A DNA stretch of 62,179 bases from Lentisphaera araneosa HTCC2155. Lineage in GTDB: Bacteria; Verrucomicrobiota; Lentisphaeria; Lentisphaerales; Lentisphaeraceae. Below, in pieces: positions 10,101 through 18,975 of this stretch. Within the stretch, counting starts at the first letter, position 1, and each line of letters starts with the position of its first letter. The notes below the pieces were generated by a model that saw only the letters and a program-made list of their open reading frames with translations, did no database searches and had not been told where the DNA came from. Location of the stretch: the NCBI RefSeq assembly GCF_000170755.1, contig NZ_ABCK01000028.1, positions 1 through 62,179 of the forward strand. Direction: 5' to 3'. A program made the position numbers and the translations under genes.

Positions 10101-11669
10101 ATGATGTCATTAACTAAATTCGTTGCAACAGCTGCACTCACTTTGGGGTCTGCGTATGCCGCTACAGAAAAGCCAAACATTCTCGTCATTTGGGGCGATG
10201 ATATTGGTGTTCACAATGTCAGTGCCTATAACCATGGAATAATGGGTTACCAAACACCGAATATCGACAGAATCGGAAATGAAGGGGCTCTCTTTACAGA
10301 TGCTTATGGCGAACAATCTTGTACTGCTGGTCGTGCTTCTTTTATTCTCGGGCAATCTCCTTTCCGTACGGGTCTACTCACTATTGGTATGCCTGGCTCT
10401 ACTCACGGTATCCCTGACTGGGCGCCAACAACGGGTGACCTCCTTAAAAACCATGGTTACATGACCGCTCACTTTGGTAAAAATCACCTCGGTGACCAAG
10501 ACCAGCACCTACCAACAAATCACGGTTTCGATGAATTCTACGGCAACCTCTATCACCTTAACGCTGAAGAAGAGCCCGAAACTTATTACTACCCAAAAGA
10601 TCCTGAGTTCCGCAAGAAATATGGTCCTCGTGGCGTTATTAAATCCACTTCTGATGGCAAAATCGAAGATACTGGTCCAATGACGCGTAAGCGCATGGAA
10701 ACTTGTGACGAAGATTTCCTTGCTCACGGTCTCGACTTCATGGATCGCGCTCACAAAGCTAAGAAACCTTTCTTCTTATGGTTCAATTCAACTCGTATGC
10801 ACGTTTGGACTCGCCTCAAAAAAGAGAGCCAAGGAAAAACAGGCATTAGCATCTACGCAGATGGTATGGTTGAGCACGATGGCCATGTGGGTCAACTTCT
10901 CGACAAACTCGACGAGCTAGGTATTGCTGATAACACCATCATCATGTACTCTACTGACAATGGTGCTGAAACATTTACTTGGCCTGATGGCGGTATTACA
11001 CCTTTCCACGGTGAAAAAGGCACAAACTGGGAAGGTGGTCACCGCGTTCCACTTCTCGTAAAATGGCCTGGTGTTATTAAGCCCAACACCAAGTACAATG
11101 ACATGATTTCTCATATGGACTGGATGCCTACCTTCTTAGCAGCTGCTGGTGAGCCCGATGTAAAAGAAAAACTTATGTCTAAAAAGGGTCACAAAGCTAA
11201 CGGTAAACAATGGCGCGTAAAACTCGCGGGTTACAACTACCTTCCGTACTTCAAAGGCGAAGCTAAAGAAGTTCCACGTGAATCTTATTTCTATTGGGAC
11301 CAGGCAGGTAACTTATCTGCAGTTCGTTGGAAAGACTGGAAAGTTAGCTTTGCGCAGATTGAGGGTAACATTGCTCAAGGAGTTAGAATTGTCCCCAACT
11401 GGCCAGTAATCACTCACCTCAAAGCGGATCCCTATGAAAAAATGGCTGAGGAATCTTCAATGTACGTTCGCTGGTATGCGGATAATATGTGGCTCTTTGT
11501 TCCTATCCAGGCACAAATTGCGGAAGTCGCTAAAGGCTTCTTTGATTACCCCTACCAAAAAGGTCAAGTTCTTGGTGCTAGTGATATCGGTTACAATACC
11601 GTTGATATGCTTCAGCTTCAGAAAAAGCTAAATCAATTAGAAAAACTCACACCTGGCAACCGTCAGTAG
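10101..11669 (+). CDS. secreted type I sulfatase (formylglycine-dependent)
   Basis: 522 residues with signal peptide (TKFVATAALTLGSAYA). It hydrolyses sulfate esters, probably of marine polysaccharides, outside the cytoplasm. The core begins KPNILVIWGDDIG (metal-binding D33/D34). C74 lies in S-C-T-A-G-R, a C-x-A-x-R variant of the formylglycine signature, and K127 (HFGKNHLG) and D286/N287 (YSTDNG) complete the active site. C74 must be converted by a formylglycine-generating enzyme, which is not in this window. It is a close paralogue of the sulfatase at 18172. A strong terminator follows, so it is separate from the moxR operon downstream. The exact sulfated substrate is unknown. Confidence 0.94.
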   Translation: MMSLTKFVATAALTLGSAYAATEKPNILVIWGDDIGVHNVSAYNHGIMGYQTPNIDRIGNEGALFTDAYGEQSCTAGRASFILGQSPFRTGLLTIGMPGSTHGIPDWAPTTGDLLKNHGYMTAHFGKNHLGDQDQHLPTNHGFDEFYGNLYHLNAEEEPETYYYPKDPEFRKKYGPRGVIKSTSDGKIEDTGPMTRKRMETCDEDFLAHGLDFMDRAHKAKKPFFLWFNSTRMHVWTRLKKESQGKTGISIYADGMVEHDGHVGQLLDKLDELGIADNTIIMYSTDNGAETFTWPDGGITPFHGEKGTNWEGGHRVPLLVKWPGVIKPNTKYNDMISHMDWMPTFLAAAGEPDVKEKLMSKKGHKANGKQWRVKLAGYNYLPYFKGEAKEVPRESYFYWDQAGNLSAVRWKDWKVSFAQIEGNIAQGVRIVPNWPVITHLKADPYEKMAEESSMYVRWYADNMWLFVPIQAQIAEVAKGFFDYPYQKGQVLGASDIGYNTVDMLQLQKKLNQLEKLTPGNRQ

Positions 11670-11687
11670 TAGCGCTTAAATTTTAAA

Positions 11688-11717
11688 GCCACCAATTCAA
11701 GAGATTGGTGGCTTTTT
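11688..11717 (+). terminator. rho-independent terminator after the sulfatase
   Basis: Arms GCCACCAAT and ATTGGTGGC form a 9-bp stem with a 7-nt loop, followed by TTTTT. It separates the sulfatase from the MoxR operon. Confidence 0.92.
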
Positions 11718-11749
11718 ACTTTATCCACAAATTAAAATTGAGGATAGAT

Positions 11750-12718
11750 ATGTCTCAAATTCACAATGAAATAAAAGAACTTCAAACACGTATCGAAGCT
11801 TCGATCATCGGTCAAAAAGACGTGGTCAAATCTCTCCTTATTGGCCTACTTGCCGATGGCAACTTATTGCTCGAAGGTCTTCCTGGCCTCGCCAAAACTC
11901 GCGCCGTCAAAAGTCTTTCCAAGAATATTGAATCGGATTACAGTCGCGTGCAGTTCACTCCCGACCTACTCCCCTCAGACATCACCGGTGCTGAAGTCTA
12001 CCTCGGAGAAAATAGTGCCGAACGCTTCAAATTTGAACCAGGTCCTATTTTTGCCAACCTCGTCTTAGCGGATGAAATCAACCGCGCCCCAGCAAAGGTC
12101 CAAGCGGCCTTGCTCGAAGCCATGGAAGAAAAGCAAATCACTGTGGCAGGAAAAACTCATGCCATGCCCAAATTATTCATGGTTTTAGCGACGCAAAACC
12201 CCGTCGAACAAGAAGGCACTTACCCGCTTCCTGAAGCCCAAATGGACCGCTTCATGATGCACATCTTAGTGCAATATGGTTCTGATGCAGATGAACTCGA
12301 AATCATGCGTCTCGTTCGCGGCGAGCAAAAACAAGCCAATGACTCCAAGCCCAGCGCCATGTCTCAAGACATTTTATTTCAAGCACGAGATGAAGTGAAA
12401 GATATTCACGTTGCCGAGAATGTGGAAGAATACATGATTCGACTTATAAGTGCGACCCGTAACCCAGCTCAAATGGGCGATGAGTACGCTGATTATATTG
12501 CCGTTGGTGCGAGCCCCCGTGGAACTTTAGCACTCGATAAATCCGCACGTGCTCATGCTTGGTTAGAGGATCGCGATCACGTCACTCCAGACGATGCTAA
12601 AGCCATCCTTCACAACTGCTTGCGTCACCGCCTCGTGCTTTCCTATGAAGCGAGTGCCGAAGGACTCACAGTCGATGACTTTATTGATAAAATGATTGAA
12701 AAAGTTCCCGTCATATAA
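11750..12718 (+). CDS. MoxR-family AAA+ ATPase, first gene of the Bat operon
   Basis: 322 residues. Walker A GLPGLAKT spans 43-50, followed by LVLADEINRAPAKVQAALLEAMEE (Walker B) and ATQNPVEQEGTYPLPEAQMDRF (sensor 1/arginine-finger region), all diagnostic of MoxR ATPases. These act as chaperones that insert cofactors or mature partner proteins, usually together with VWA-domain proteins encoded next to them. ATG 11750 is chosen because GAGGA lies 5-10 nt upstream; an in-frame earlier start at 11705 would fall inside the terminator stem. The gene is followed by DUF58, DUF4381 and four bat-like genes with tiny gaps or overlaps. Confidence 0.93.
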   Translation: MSQIHNEIKELQTRIEASIIGQKDVVKSLLIGLLADGNLLLEGLPGLAKTRAVKSLSKNIESDYSRVQFTPDLLPSDITGAEVYLGENSAERFKFEPGPIFANLVLADEINRAPAKVQAALLEAMEEKQITVAGKTHAMPKLFMVLATQNPVEQEGTYPLPEAQMDRFMMHILVQYGSDADELEIMRLVRGEQKQANDSKPSAMSQDILFQARDEVKDIHVAENVEEYMIRLISATRNPAQMGDEYADYIAVGASPRGTLALDKSARAHAWLEDRDHVTPDDAKAILHNCLRHRLVLSYEASAEGLTVDDFIDKMIEKVPVI

Positions 12719-12727
12719 GGCCCCGTC

Positions 12728-13702
12728 TTGAAGAAAAAAAATACAGATGGAGTCTACATCGAACTCGAAGATGTGATTCGCCTGCAGCACAAAGCTTCGG
12801 GTTTTCACTTCCTGCCTCGTCAGCCACTGCAAAGCCTTTTAGCCGGCCGTCATGCTTCGCGTTTAAGAGGACGTGGACTCGATTTCGAGGAGCTTCGACT
12901 CTATCAAAAAGGCGATGACACACGTACCATTGACTGGAAGGTGAGCAATCGCGCTCGCAAGGCCTATGTACGCGTCTATAGCGAAGAAAAAGAACGTCAG
13001 GTAATGTTTGTCGTGGATCAACGTTTGAGCATGTTTTTTGGCTCAAAAAAATCCTTTAAGTCCGTGACCGCCGTGGAAGCACTCACACTCGGTGCTTGGA
13101 AAGTCTTAGACTCGGGGGATCGCGTTGGAGGAATCATTTTTAACGATTGCGAAAGTCGCGAATTCAGAGCTCAGCGCAGTCGACAAGCGACCATGGCGAT
13201 GTTGAGTGAAGCCGTCAAATTTAATCATCAGCTTGGCGTCGATCAAGGCATTATTGAATCTCCAGATATGCTCAATTCGAGCTTAGAGAAATTACTTCAT
13301 AAGCCTCGTCACAATAACTTGATCATCATTATTTCGGACTTTCATGGCATGGACGAAAAAACCTATCATCATGTTCGCGCTTTGAGTCGACATAATGATG
13401 TGGTCTTAACTTTGGTTTACGATGAACTTGCCAAAGAGTTTCCCGAAAATCATTTCCCCATACGGCTCAGTGATGGCATCGACCAAGTTGAGCTGGATTT
13501 AAGCCAAGCCAAGCTGAGAAAAAGCATTCCCGACCTACTCCAAGGACGACTCAAAAGCTTGGGTGATTCACTTGGAAAATTTGATGTCCCCATTTTACCG
13601 ATCAACACTCATGAAGACGTGGCGGATCAGCTGCGAAAAATCTTAGGTGGCCAACACTTAAAAAGAGCGCATAAACCCCAGGCAATGAAGGGCTCTCGCT
13701 GA
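12728..13702 (+). CDS. DUF58 domain protein
   Basis: 324 residues starting at TTG 12728, 9 nt after moxR. The DUF58 signature RGRGLDFEELRLYQKGDDTRTIDWKVSNR is cleft-typical, followed by a VWA-like fold beginning VMFVVDQRLSMFFGS, in which the first metal-site Asp is kept but the DxSxS motif is D-Q-R-L-S. DUF58 proteins are regular partners of MoxR ATPases and are thought to be delivered to or assembled with the Bat membrane proteins. It shares one base with the next start (TGATG), implying coupled translation. Confidence 0.9.
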   Translation: MKKKNTDGVYIELEDVIRLQHKASGFHFLPRQPLQSLLAGRHASRLRGRGLDFEELRLYQKGDDTRTIDWKVSNRARKAYVRVYSEEKERQVMFVVDQRLSMFFGSKKSFKSVTAVEALTLGAWKVLDSGDRVGGIIFNDCESREFRAQRSRQATMAMLSEAVKFNHQLGVDQGIIESPDMLNSSLEKLLHKPRHNNLIIIISDFHGMDEKTYHHVRALSRHNDVVLTLVYDELAKEFPENHFPIRLSDGIDQVELDLSQAKLRKSIPDLLQGRLKSLGDSLGKFDVPILPINTHEDVADQLRKILGGQHLKRAHKPQAMKGSR

Positions 13703-14193
13703 TGAAGAAGTCCACTAGTCTCAATGATCTCAAAGAAAACATCATTCCCCCTTTAGAGAATGAACTCGCGCCGGGTTGGCCAATTTTATTTACACTCATT
13801 ATCATCCTGCTTTGCTACTTGGCTCTTTTCATCTACACTCGCCACAGAAAAAATCTCTATCGCCGTAAGGGTCTCATTGAACTAAGAAAAATCGAAAATC
13901 TTTGGGTGACGAAGAAAGATAAGGCTCCACTCAAAGAAATTCCTTTAATCTTAAAAAAAGTGGCTTATCAGTTTGCGCCTCAATCATCGAGTTTAAGTGG
14001 GGAAGCTTGGCAGCAATTCCTGCATCAAACACAAGCAGAAATTAAGCTCACAGCCTTTCAAATCCTTGCTTCATTATCCTATGAGAAAGACGAAGTTATC
14101 CATTCAATTCCTGAGCAAGATCTACAATCCCTCATCGAAGACGCCAAGCTGTGGGTGAGAACTCACCGGGTTCTTGAAGGGGAACTATTATGA
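13702..14193 (+). CDS. DUF4381 domain membrane protein
   Basis: 163 residues. A short N-terminal leader contains PPLENELAPGWPILF, the conserved proline-rich entry of DUF4381, then one transmembrane helix (ILFTLIIILLCYLALFIY, about 29-46) and a basic cytoplasmic part RHRKNLYRRKGLIELRKIE. It is found almost only between DUF58 and BatA genes. Its biochemical role is unknown; it presumably anchors the complex. It overlaps batA by 4 nt. Confidence 0.85.
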   Translation: MKKSTSLNDLKENIIPPLENELAPGWPILFTLIIILLCYLALFIYTRHRKNLYRRKGLIELRKIENLWVTKKDKAPLKEIPLILKKVAYQFAPQSSSLSGEAWQQFLHQTQAEIKLTAFQILASLSYEKDEVIHSIPEQDLQSLIEDAKLWVRTHRVLEGELL

Positions 14194-15191
14194 TCACTTT
14201 TGCCTACCCCATTTTACTCGGCTTGTGGCTACTGCCCTTTGTCTTGATAAAATTTCTTCCTGAGCACAAAGGGCATAAATCCTCCATTAAACTACCCTTC
14301 TTCAAGGACCTCACACAACTCACGGGAATCGACCCCAACAAAGCTCGTACCAAAGCTTCTTCATTAGCTCAAAGATGCGTTGTTTACCTCTCCTGGTTTT
14401 TACTCGTTGTGGCTCTCGCTCGCCCGCAACTGATTGAAGAACCACTGACCAAGACCATTGCCTCACGTGACCTTTTACTTGCCGTCGACCTCTCGGGGTC
14501 CATGGAAACTAAGGATTTCAAAAATAAGTCCGGCGAAAATGTCACGCGCTTAGATTCTGTAAAAGAAGTCCTCTCCGAATTTTTAGCTGAACGTGAAGGC
14601 GATCGAGTCGGCCTGGTTTTTTTCGGGAGTGCCGCCTTTATTCAAATGCCCTTTACCGAGGATCTAGAAATTTGCCAGGAACTCATGGATGAAGCTCAAG
14701 TTCGCATGGCCGGGCCCCAAACCATGCTCGGGGATGCCATTGGCTTATCCATTAGCATTTTTGACCAAAGTGAATTAGAGGACAAAGTGCTGATCTTGCT
14801 TACCGATGGCAATGATACTGGAAGTTTGGTCGCCCCCGAAAAAGCAGCTCAAATTGCCCGCGACAAAGGAATTGTTATTCACACAGTAGCCGTGGGCGAT
14901 CCCGCAGCTGCGGGTGAACAAGCTCTTGATGAAGCTACTTTAAGAAGTATTTCTTCACTCACGAAAGGGAAATATTATTGGGCAGGGAATCGTGAGGAAT
15001 TAGCGGGGATCTACGATGAGATCGACAAAATTGGGGTGAGAGAACTCGATACAGTGAGTCACCGCCCCAAACAAGAACTCTATCACCTTCCCCTCGCGTT
15101 TTTCTTAGTTTTAATCATGCTCTATCACTTTTATAATCTCTACAAAATTTCTCGTCATATCAAAAAAAGTGAGGTGGTGAGTCATGAGTGA
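14190..15191 (+). CDS. batA: BatA-like VWA membrane protein
   Basis: 333 residues: N-terminal helix (6-22), second helix (62-78), a VWA domain and a C-terminal helix (about 293-312). The metal-ion-dependent adhesion site is intact: D100-L-S102-G-S104 followed by the later ILLTDGNDTG. Bat proteins (Bacteroides aerotolerance) sit in the inner membrane with the VWA domain in the periplasm and are linked to oxidative-stress or envelope-stress tolerance; the mechanism is unsettled. It overlaps batB by 8 nt. Confidence 0.9.
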   Translation: MITFAYPILLGLWLLPFVLIKFLPEHKGHKSSIKLPFFKDLTQLTGIDPNKARTKASSLAQRCVVYLSWFLLVVALARPQLIEEPLTKTIASRDLLLAVDLSGSMETKDFKNKSGENVTRLDSVKEVLSEFLAEREGDRVGLVFFGSAAFIQMPFTEDLEICQELMDEAQVRMAGPQTMLGDAIGLSISIFDQSELEDKVLILLTDGNDTGSLVAPEKAAQIARDKGIVIHTVAVGDPAAAGEQALDEATLRSISSLTKGKYYWAGNREELAGIYDEIDKIGVRELDTVSHRPKQELYHLPLAFFLVLIMLYHFYNLYKISRHIKKSEVVSHE

Positions 15192-16134
15192 TTTTCATTT
15201 TATTCGCCCCTATTTTTTATTAGCGCTGATTCCCATGCTCTTGCTGACTTATCTTTTGCTTAAGCGCCATAATGTGATTCAACTTTGGGGCAAAGTCATT
15301 GCGCCACATTTACTTGAACATCTCCTGATTGAGTCGGGGACGAAATCCCGTTTGCGCCCTCACCACATCTTTATTTTTGCGGGCTTTCTAAGTATTTTTG
15401 CTTTGGCAGGCCCCACTTACGAAAAAGAAGCCTCGCCCTTTAGTGAAGACCAAGCCGCCTTAGTCATTATTCTCAAAACCACCCCTTCCATGCTCGCTCA
15501 AGACGTCCAGCCGAGCCGCTTGAGTCGCAGTGCACAGAAAATCTCCGACCTCTTGACCAAACGCAAGGGAACAAAGACCGCTCTCATTGCCTATGCGGGC
15601 AGTGCCCACCTCGTCTTGCCCCTCACCGAAGATCAAAAGATTTTATCTCGCTTTGCCTCAGAACTCGATCCATCTATTATGCCCAAAGAAGGCAGTTCTT
15701 TAAAAGCAGCCCTCGATTTAGCCAATAAAGTTCTCCAAGAAGGAAAAATTCCTGGAACCGTGCTCTTAATGTGCGACGGTATTAACCAACAAGAACAAGC
15801 TGAACTCAAAGAGAGTCCGTACCCCTTTGCGGTACAAGTTTACGCAAGTGCTGGGCCTCCCGGTGCAAAAGCGCCTTTGGATATCCCACCGGTCCAAGCT
15901 TTGAACGAGAATGATTTAAAAACCACGGCTCAAAAATTGCGCGGCTCTGTGACAAAAATGACCGTTAATGATGAAGATTTAAATCGCGTCAACTCACATA
16001 TAGAAAGTAGTATGCAGGCCTCTATGAAAGAAGGTGGTGAACGTTGGAAAGACTCGGGTTACGTTTTGGTTCCCTTCATTCTCATGCTCTCACTTTTATG
16101 GTTCCGCAAAGGCTGGGAGTTGAACTATGAATAA
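15184..16134 (+). CDS. batB: BatB-like VWA membrane protein with altered metal site
   Basis: 316 residues with the same layout as its neighbour: two N-terminal helices (8-27, 62-76), a VWA domain, and a C-terminal helix (VLVPFILMLSLLWF). Where a DxSxS motif is expected the sequence is ILKTTPSMLAQD, i.e. K98-T-T100-P-S102, so the first metal-binding Asp is replaced by Lys. LLMCDGINQ replaces the usual TDG loop but keeps Asp. This suggests a VWA domain that no longer binds metal and works as a structural partner of BatA. It overlaps the next gene by 8 nt. Confidence 0.87.
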   Translation: MSDFHFIRPYFLLALIPMLLLTYLLLKRHNVIQLWGKVIAPHLLEHLLIESGTKSRLRPHHIFIFAGFLSIFALAGPTYEKEASPFSEDQAALVIILKTTPSMLAQDVQPSRLSRSAQKISDLLTKRKGTKTALIAYAGSAHLVLPLTEDQKILSRFASELDPSIMPKEGSSLKAALDLANKVLQEGKIPGTVLLMCDGINQQEQAELKESPYPFAVQVYASAGPPGAKAPLDIPPVQALNENDLKTTAQKLRGSVTKMTVNDEDLNRVNSHIESSMQASMKEGGERWKDSGYVLVPFILMLSLLWFRKGWELNYE

Positions 16135-16780
16135 AAAAATCACTCTCCACATCAGCCTCATAATTGCGGTCCTCGCAAGCGTGACTTTTTACGTGACTCA
16201 GGGGAAAAGTATTGATTCATTTAATGATTTTTGGCAAACAAAAAACCAACAGGGCCAAGTCGCATTAGAGAAAGCTGAATTTGCGAAGGCCGCAAAACTT
16301 TTTGAGGATCCCCTGAAACGAGGTCAGGCTTTGTATAAAAATGCGCAATTCGAAGAAGCCGCCATCGCCTTTAATCAAGCGGGAACCGCCGAAGCCTACT
16401 TCAATTCGGCGAACTCACTCATTATGATGGGCAACTATGATCTAGCCATCAAATCTTACGATCGCGCCCTTGAACTCAAGCCCAAATTTAGTGAAGCCCA
16501 ATTTAATCGAGAACTTGCCCTCAAGCGAAAAAAAATCTTGGATGACGCCAAGGATAAAATGGACGAGGGGACAGGAGGAAAACTCGGTGCCGATGAAATC
16601 GTTTTCGATGATAAACCGGCTCAGAATAATCAAAGCTCAGTCGAAGTAACTACGGAAGAGACGATGAGTGAAGCCGAAATCAACGAGCTGTGGATGCGAC
16701 GCGTGCAAAGTAAACCTCGAGATTTTATGAAAATTAAGTTCTCTTACCAACTGAGCCGAGAAGGTGAAAACAATGAATAA
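16127..16780 (+). CDS. batC: BatC-like TPR protein
   Basis: 217 residues: signal anchor (LHISLIIAVLASVTFYV, 6-22), then TPR helices including AEAYFNSANSLIMMGNYDLA and SYDRALELKPKFSEAQFN (about 88-125), and an acidic low-complexity C-terminal half (DKMDEGTGGKLG...VEVTTEETMSEAE). BatC-type proteins provide the TPR scaffold of the periplasmic Bat complex; batB and batC are fused in some bacteria. It overlaps batD by 17 nt. Confidence 0.85.
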   Translation: MNKKITLHISLIIAVLASVTFYVTQGKSIDSFNDFWQTKNQQGQVALEKAEFAKAAKLFEDPLKRGQALYKNAQFEEAAIAFNQAGTAEAYFNSANSLIMMGNYDLAIKSYDRALELKPKFSEAQFNRELALKRKKILDDAKDKMDEGTGGKLGADEIVFDDKPAQNNQSSVEVTTEETMSEAEINELWMRRVQSKPRDFMKIKFSYQLSREGENNE

Positions 16781-18053
16781 GCGACTCACTTTTATTTACT
16801 TTTGCCTCTTTAGTTTTCTTCAAATAGCGGCTCAAGAAGGCGCGCCTTTTGTGACCACGAGTTCAAAGAAATTGGATAAACAATGGGTCGGACAAAAGCT
16901 CGATTTTTATGTAGAACTTCATTCCCCTACATGGTTTTCAGGAACACCTCGTTTTGATATTCCCGAAATGAAAGATGCAGTCATTTTCAAAATCCCTGGC
17001 TCGCCTGTACTCGGAAACCTAGAAAAGGATGGTCAAAGCTATACCAAGCAAATTCATTCTTTTGCCATTTTTACTCGTCGGCCTGGTCGAGTTACCATTC
17101 CTGCGTTTAATGTGCAGTACGGCATAGCAAGGACGGGAAAAGATCCCGAACGAGTCACCCTCAAATCAAAGCCCCTAACTCTAGAGACTCAAGTTCCCAA
17201 GGAACTTATGGGTAAAATTTTTATTGTGAGTGAAAATTACTCACTTAAAGAGCACTGGGACAAAACTCCGGATTCCCATTCATTCAAAGTTGGTGATTCA
17301 CTTAAGCGAACAATCACACAAGCGGCAGATAATAATTTATCGATGATTCTTCCCCCCATCATCATTCAGCCTACTCAACAATTTTTAGTTTACCCTGACA
17401 AAGCTAAATTAAAGGACTCCATGGTCCGTGGGGATTTTTCAGCACAACGCATAGATTCATGTACTTACCTCTTTAAAGAAGAAACTGAGCTCACTTTACC
17501 GGAAATCAAAATTTCTTCCTTTAATCCAAAAAACGAAGAAATAACCGAGCATAAACTCGATGCAGTAAAATTAGCCATTGCCCCCAACCCTCTCTATCAA
17601 GAAGAGACGACTGATCAAGCTATGGTCGAAGAAAAGATGAAGCCCTGGTGGTTCGCACTTATACTCATTCCTTTGCTTGCACTTATCATCTTTAGGAAGC
17701 AAGTCCAAATTCGTTTTCAAATTTGGAATCAAGAGAGAAAAGAAAGCGAAGCTTACCTTTTTGCGGAGTTCGCAAAAAAGGCTCCCCATTTAAGCCCTCA
17801 GCAAGTTTACTTAGAGGCTGATTTATGGGTGAAAAAACTCGGTTTTTCTTCTGTCGCTAAGTTGATTGAAAGCAACTCGAATCCCAGCTTAAAAGATCAG
17901 TTCAACGCCCTCAACCAAGAACTCTTTACTGCACCTAAATCAGCCTTTGACACACAAGTCTTTATTGGCGAATTGCGCAAATCTAGGAAGGCTTACCTGA
18001 AAAATAAATCAGTTCTCCACAAGCAAAAAAAGAGCTTTTTAGACTTTGCTTGA
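16764..18053 (+). CDS. batD: BatD-like protein
   Basis: 429 residues with a signal peptide (LTFIYFCLFSFLQIAAQ), repeated beta-sandwich segments (for example VGQKLDFYVELHSPTWFSGTPRF and the IHSFAIFTRRPGRVTIPAF block, 90-115), a transmembrane helix (WWFALILIPLLALIIF, about 293-308) and a cytoplasmic tail. This is the usual BatD order and length. It closes the operon; no clear terminator follows. An inverted repeat of the TTTTGCG/CGCAAAA type lies in its coding sequence at 17756-17781, encoding LFAEFAKK in the cytoplasmic tail. Confidence 0.85.
   Translation: MKTMNKRLTFIYFCLFSFLQIAAQEGAPFVTTSSKKLDKQWVGQKLDFYVELHSPTWFSGTPRFDIPEMKDAVIFKIPGSPVLGNLEKDGQSYTKQIHSFAIFTRRPGRVTIPAFNVQYGIARTGKDPERVTLKSKPLTLETQVPKELMGKIFIVSENYSLKEHWDKTPDSHSFKVGDSLKRTITQAADNNLSMILPPIIIQPTQQFLVYPDKAKLKDSMVRGDFSAQRIDSCTYLFKEETELTLPEIKISSFNPKNEEITEHKLDAVKLAIAPNPLYQEETTDQAMVEEKMKPWWFALILIPLLALIIFRKQVQIRFQIWNQERKESEAYLFAEFAKKAPHLSPQQVYLEADLWVKKLGFSSVAKLIESNSNPSLKDQFNALNQELFTAPKSAFDTQVFIGELRKSRKAYLKNKSVLHKQKKSFLDFA
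17756..17781. repeat. TTTTGCG-type palindrome inside batD
   Basis: Arms CCTTTTTGCG and CGCAAAAAAGG are separated by GAGTT; the 10-bp stem bulges one A. It is one of several similar palindromes in unrelated genes of the window. Confidence 0.6.
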
Positions 18054-18969
18054 TACATAAGTTAATTTCCTGTCAAAAAAGCTTTATTTCTTTCCTTAAA
18101 GATTAGGGATTTTTTGTTTCCTCATATGGTCGGGACTTTATTAGTTTCGATCAAAAATAGAGGAGATCAATATGAACTTAAATAAAGCCTTCGCACTTGG
18201 GGGACTCTTCTCCCTAACAATGGCTGCTACTGCCGCAACAGAAAAACCCAATATTCTCGTCATCTGGGGCGATGATATAGGTCAGTCAAATATCAGCGCC
18301 TACACCATGGGCCTCGTTGGTTATAGAACCCCACACATTGATAGCATTGCCAAAGAGGGCATGATCTTCACTGATTACTACGGTGAACAATCATGTACCG
18401 CGGGTCGTTCCTCCTTTGTTATGGGACAATCGGTATTTAGAACTGGACTTTCGAAAGTAGGTCTTCCTGGAGCTAAAGAAGGTATGCATCCTGCTGATCC
18501 TACAATTGCGGGCTTACTCAAAGCGCAGGGCTACGCAACTGGCCAATTTGGTAAAAATCACCTCGGCGATAAAGACGAACACCTGCCAACAAATCACGGT
18601 TTTGATGAATTCTTGGGCAACCTCTATCACCTTAACGCTGAAGAAGAACCTGAGCGTCCTGACTACCCCAAAGATCCAGAATTCAGAAAAAAATATGGCC
18701 CACGCGGTGTGATTAAATCTGCTGCCGATGGCAAAATTGAAGATACGGGTCCTCTGACCAAGAAACGTATGGAAACAGTTGATAACGAAACCGTAGCTGC
18801 AGCTATCGACTTCATGGAACGTCAGCATAAAGCAGGCAAGCCCTTCTTCACTTGGTGGAATGGTACACGCATGCACTTTAGAACTCACGTAAAGGATGAG
18901 CATAAAGGTATTTCTGGACAGGATGTATATGGCGACGGCATGGTTGAACACGATATGCACGTGGGTGAA

Positions 18970-18975
18970 CTGCTA
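18970..18975. repeat. target-site duplication CTGCTA (left copy; right copy 20567-20572)
   Basis: CTGCTA abuts both ends of IS copy 2 and belongs to the sulfatase codons for L-L. The 6-bp length agrees with copy 1. Confidence 0.9.

Noticed and set aside
11705-11749. Upstream start for the MoxR gene
   Set aside because: It lies within the stem of the preceding terminator and lacks a ribosome-binding site, while ATG 11750 has GAGGA.
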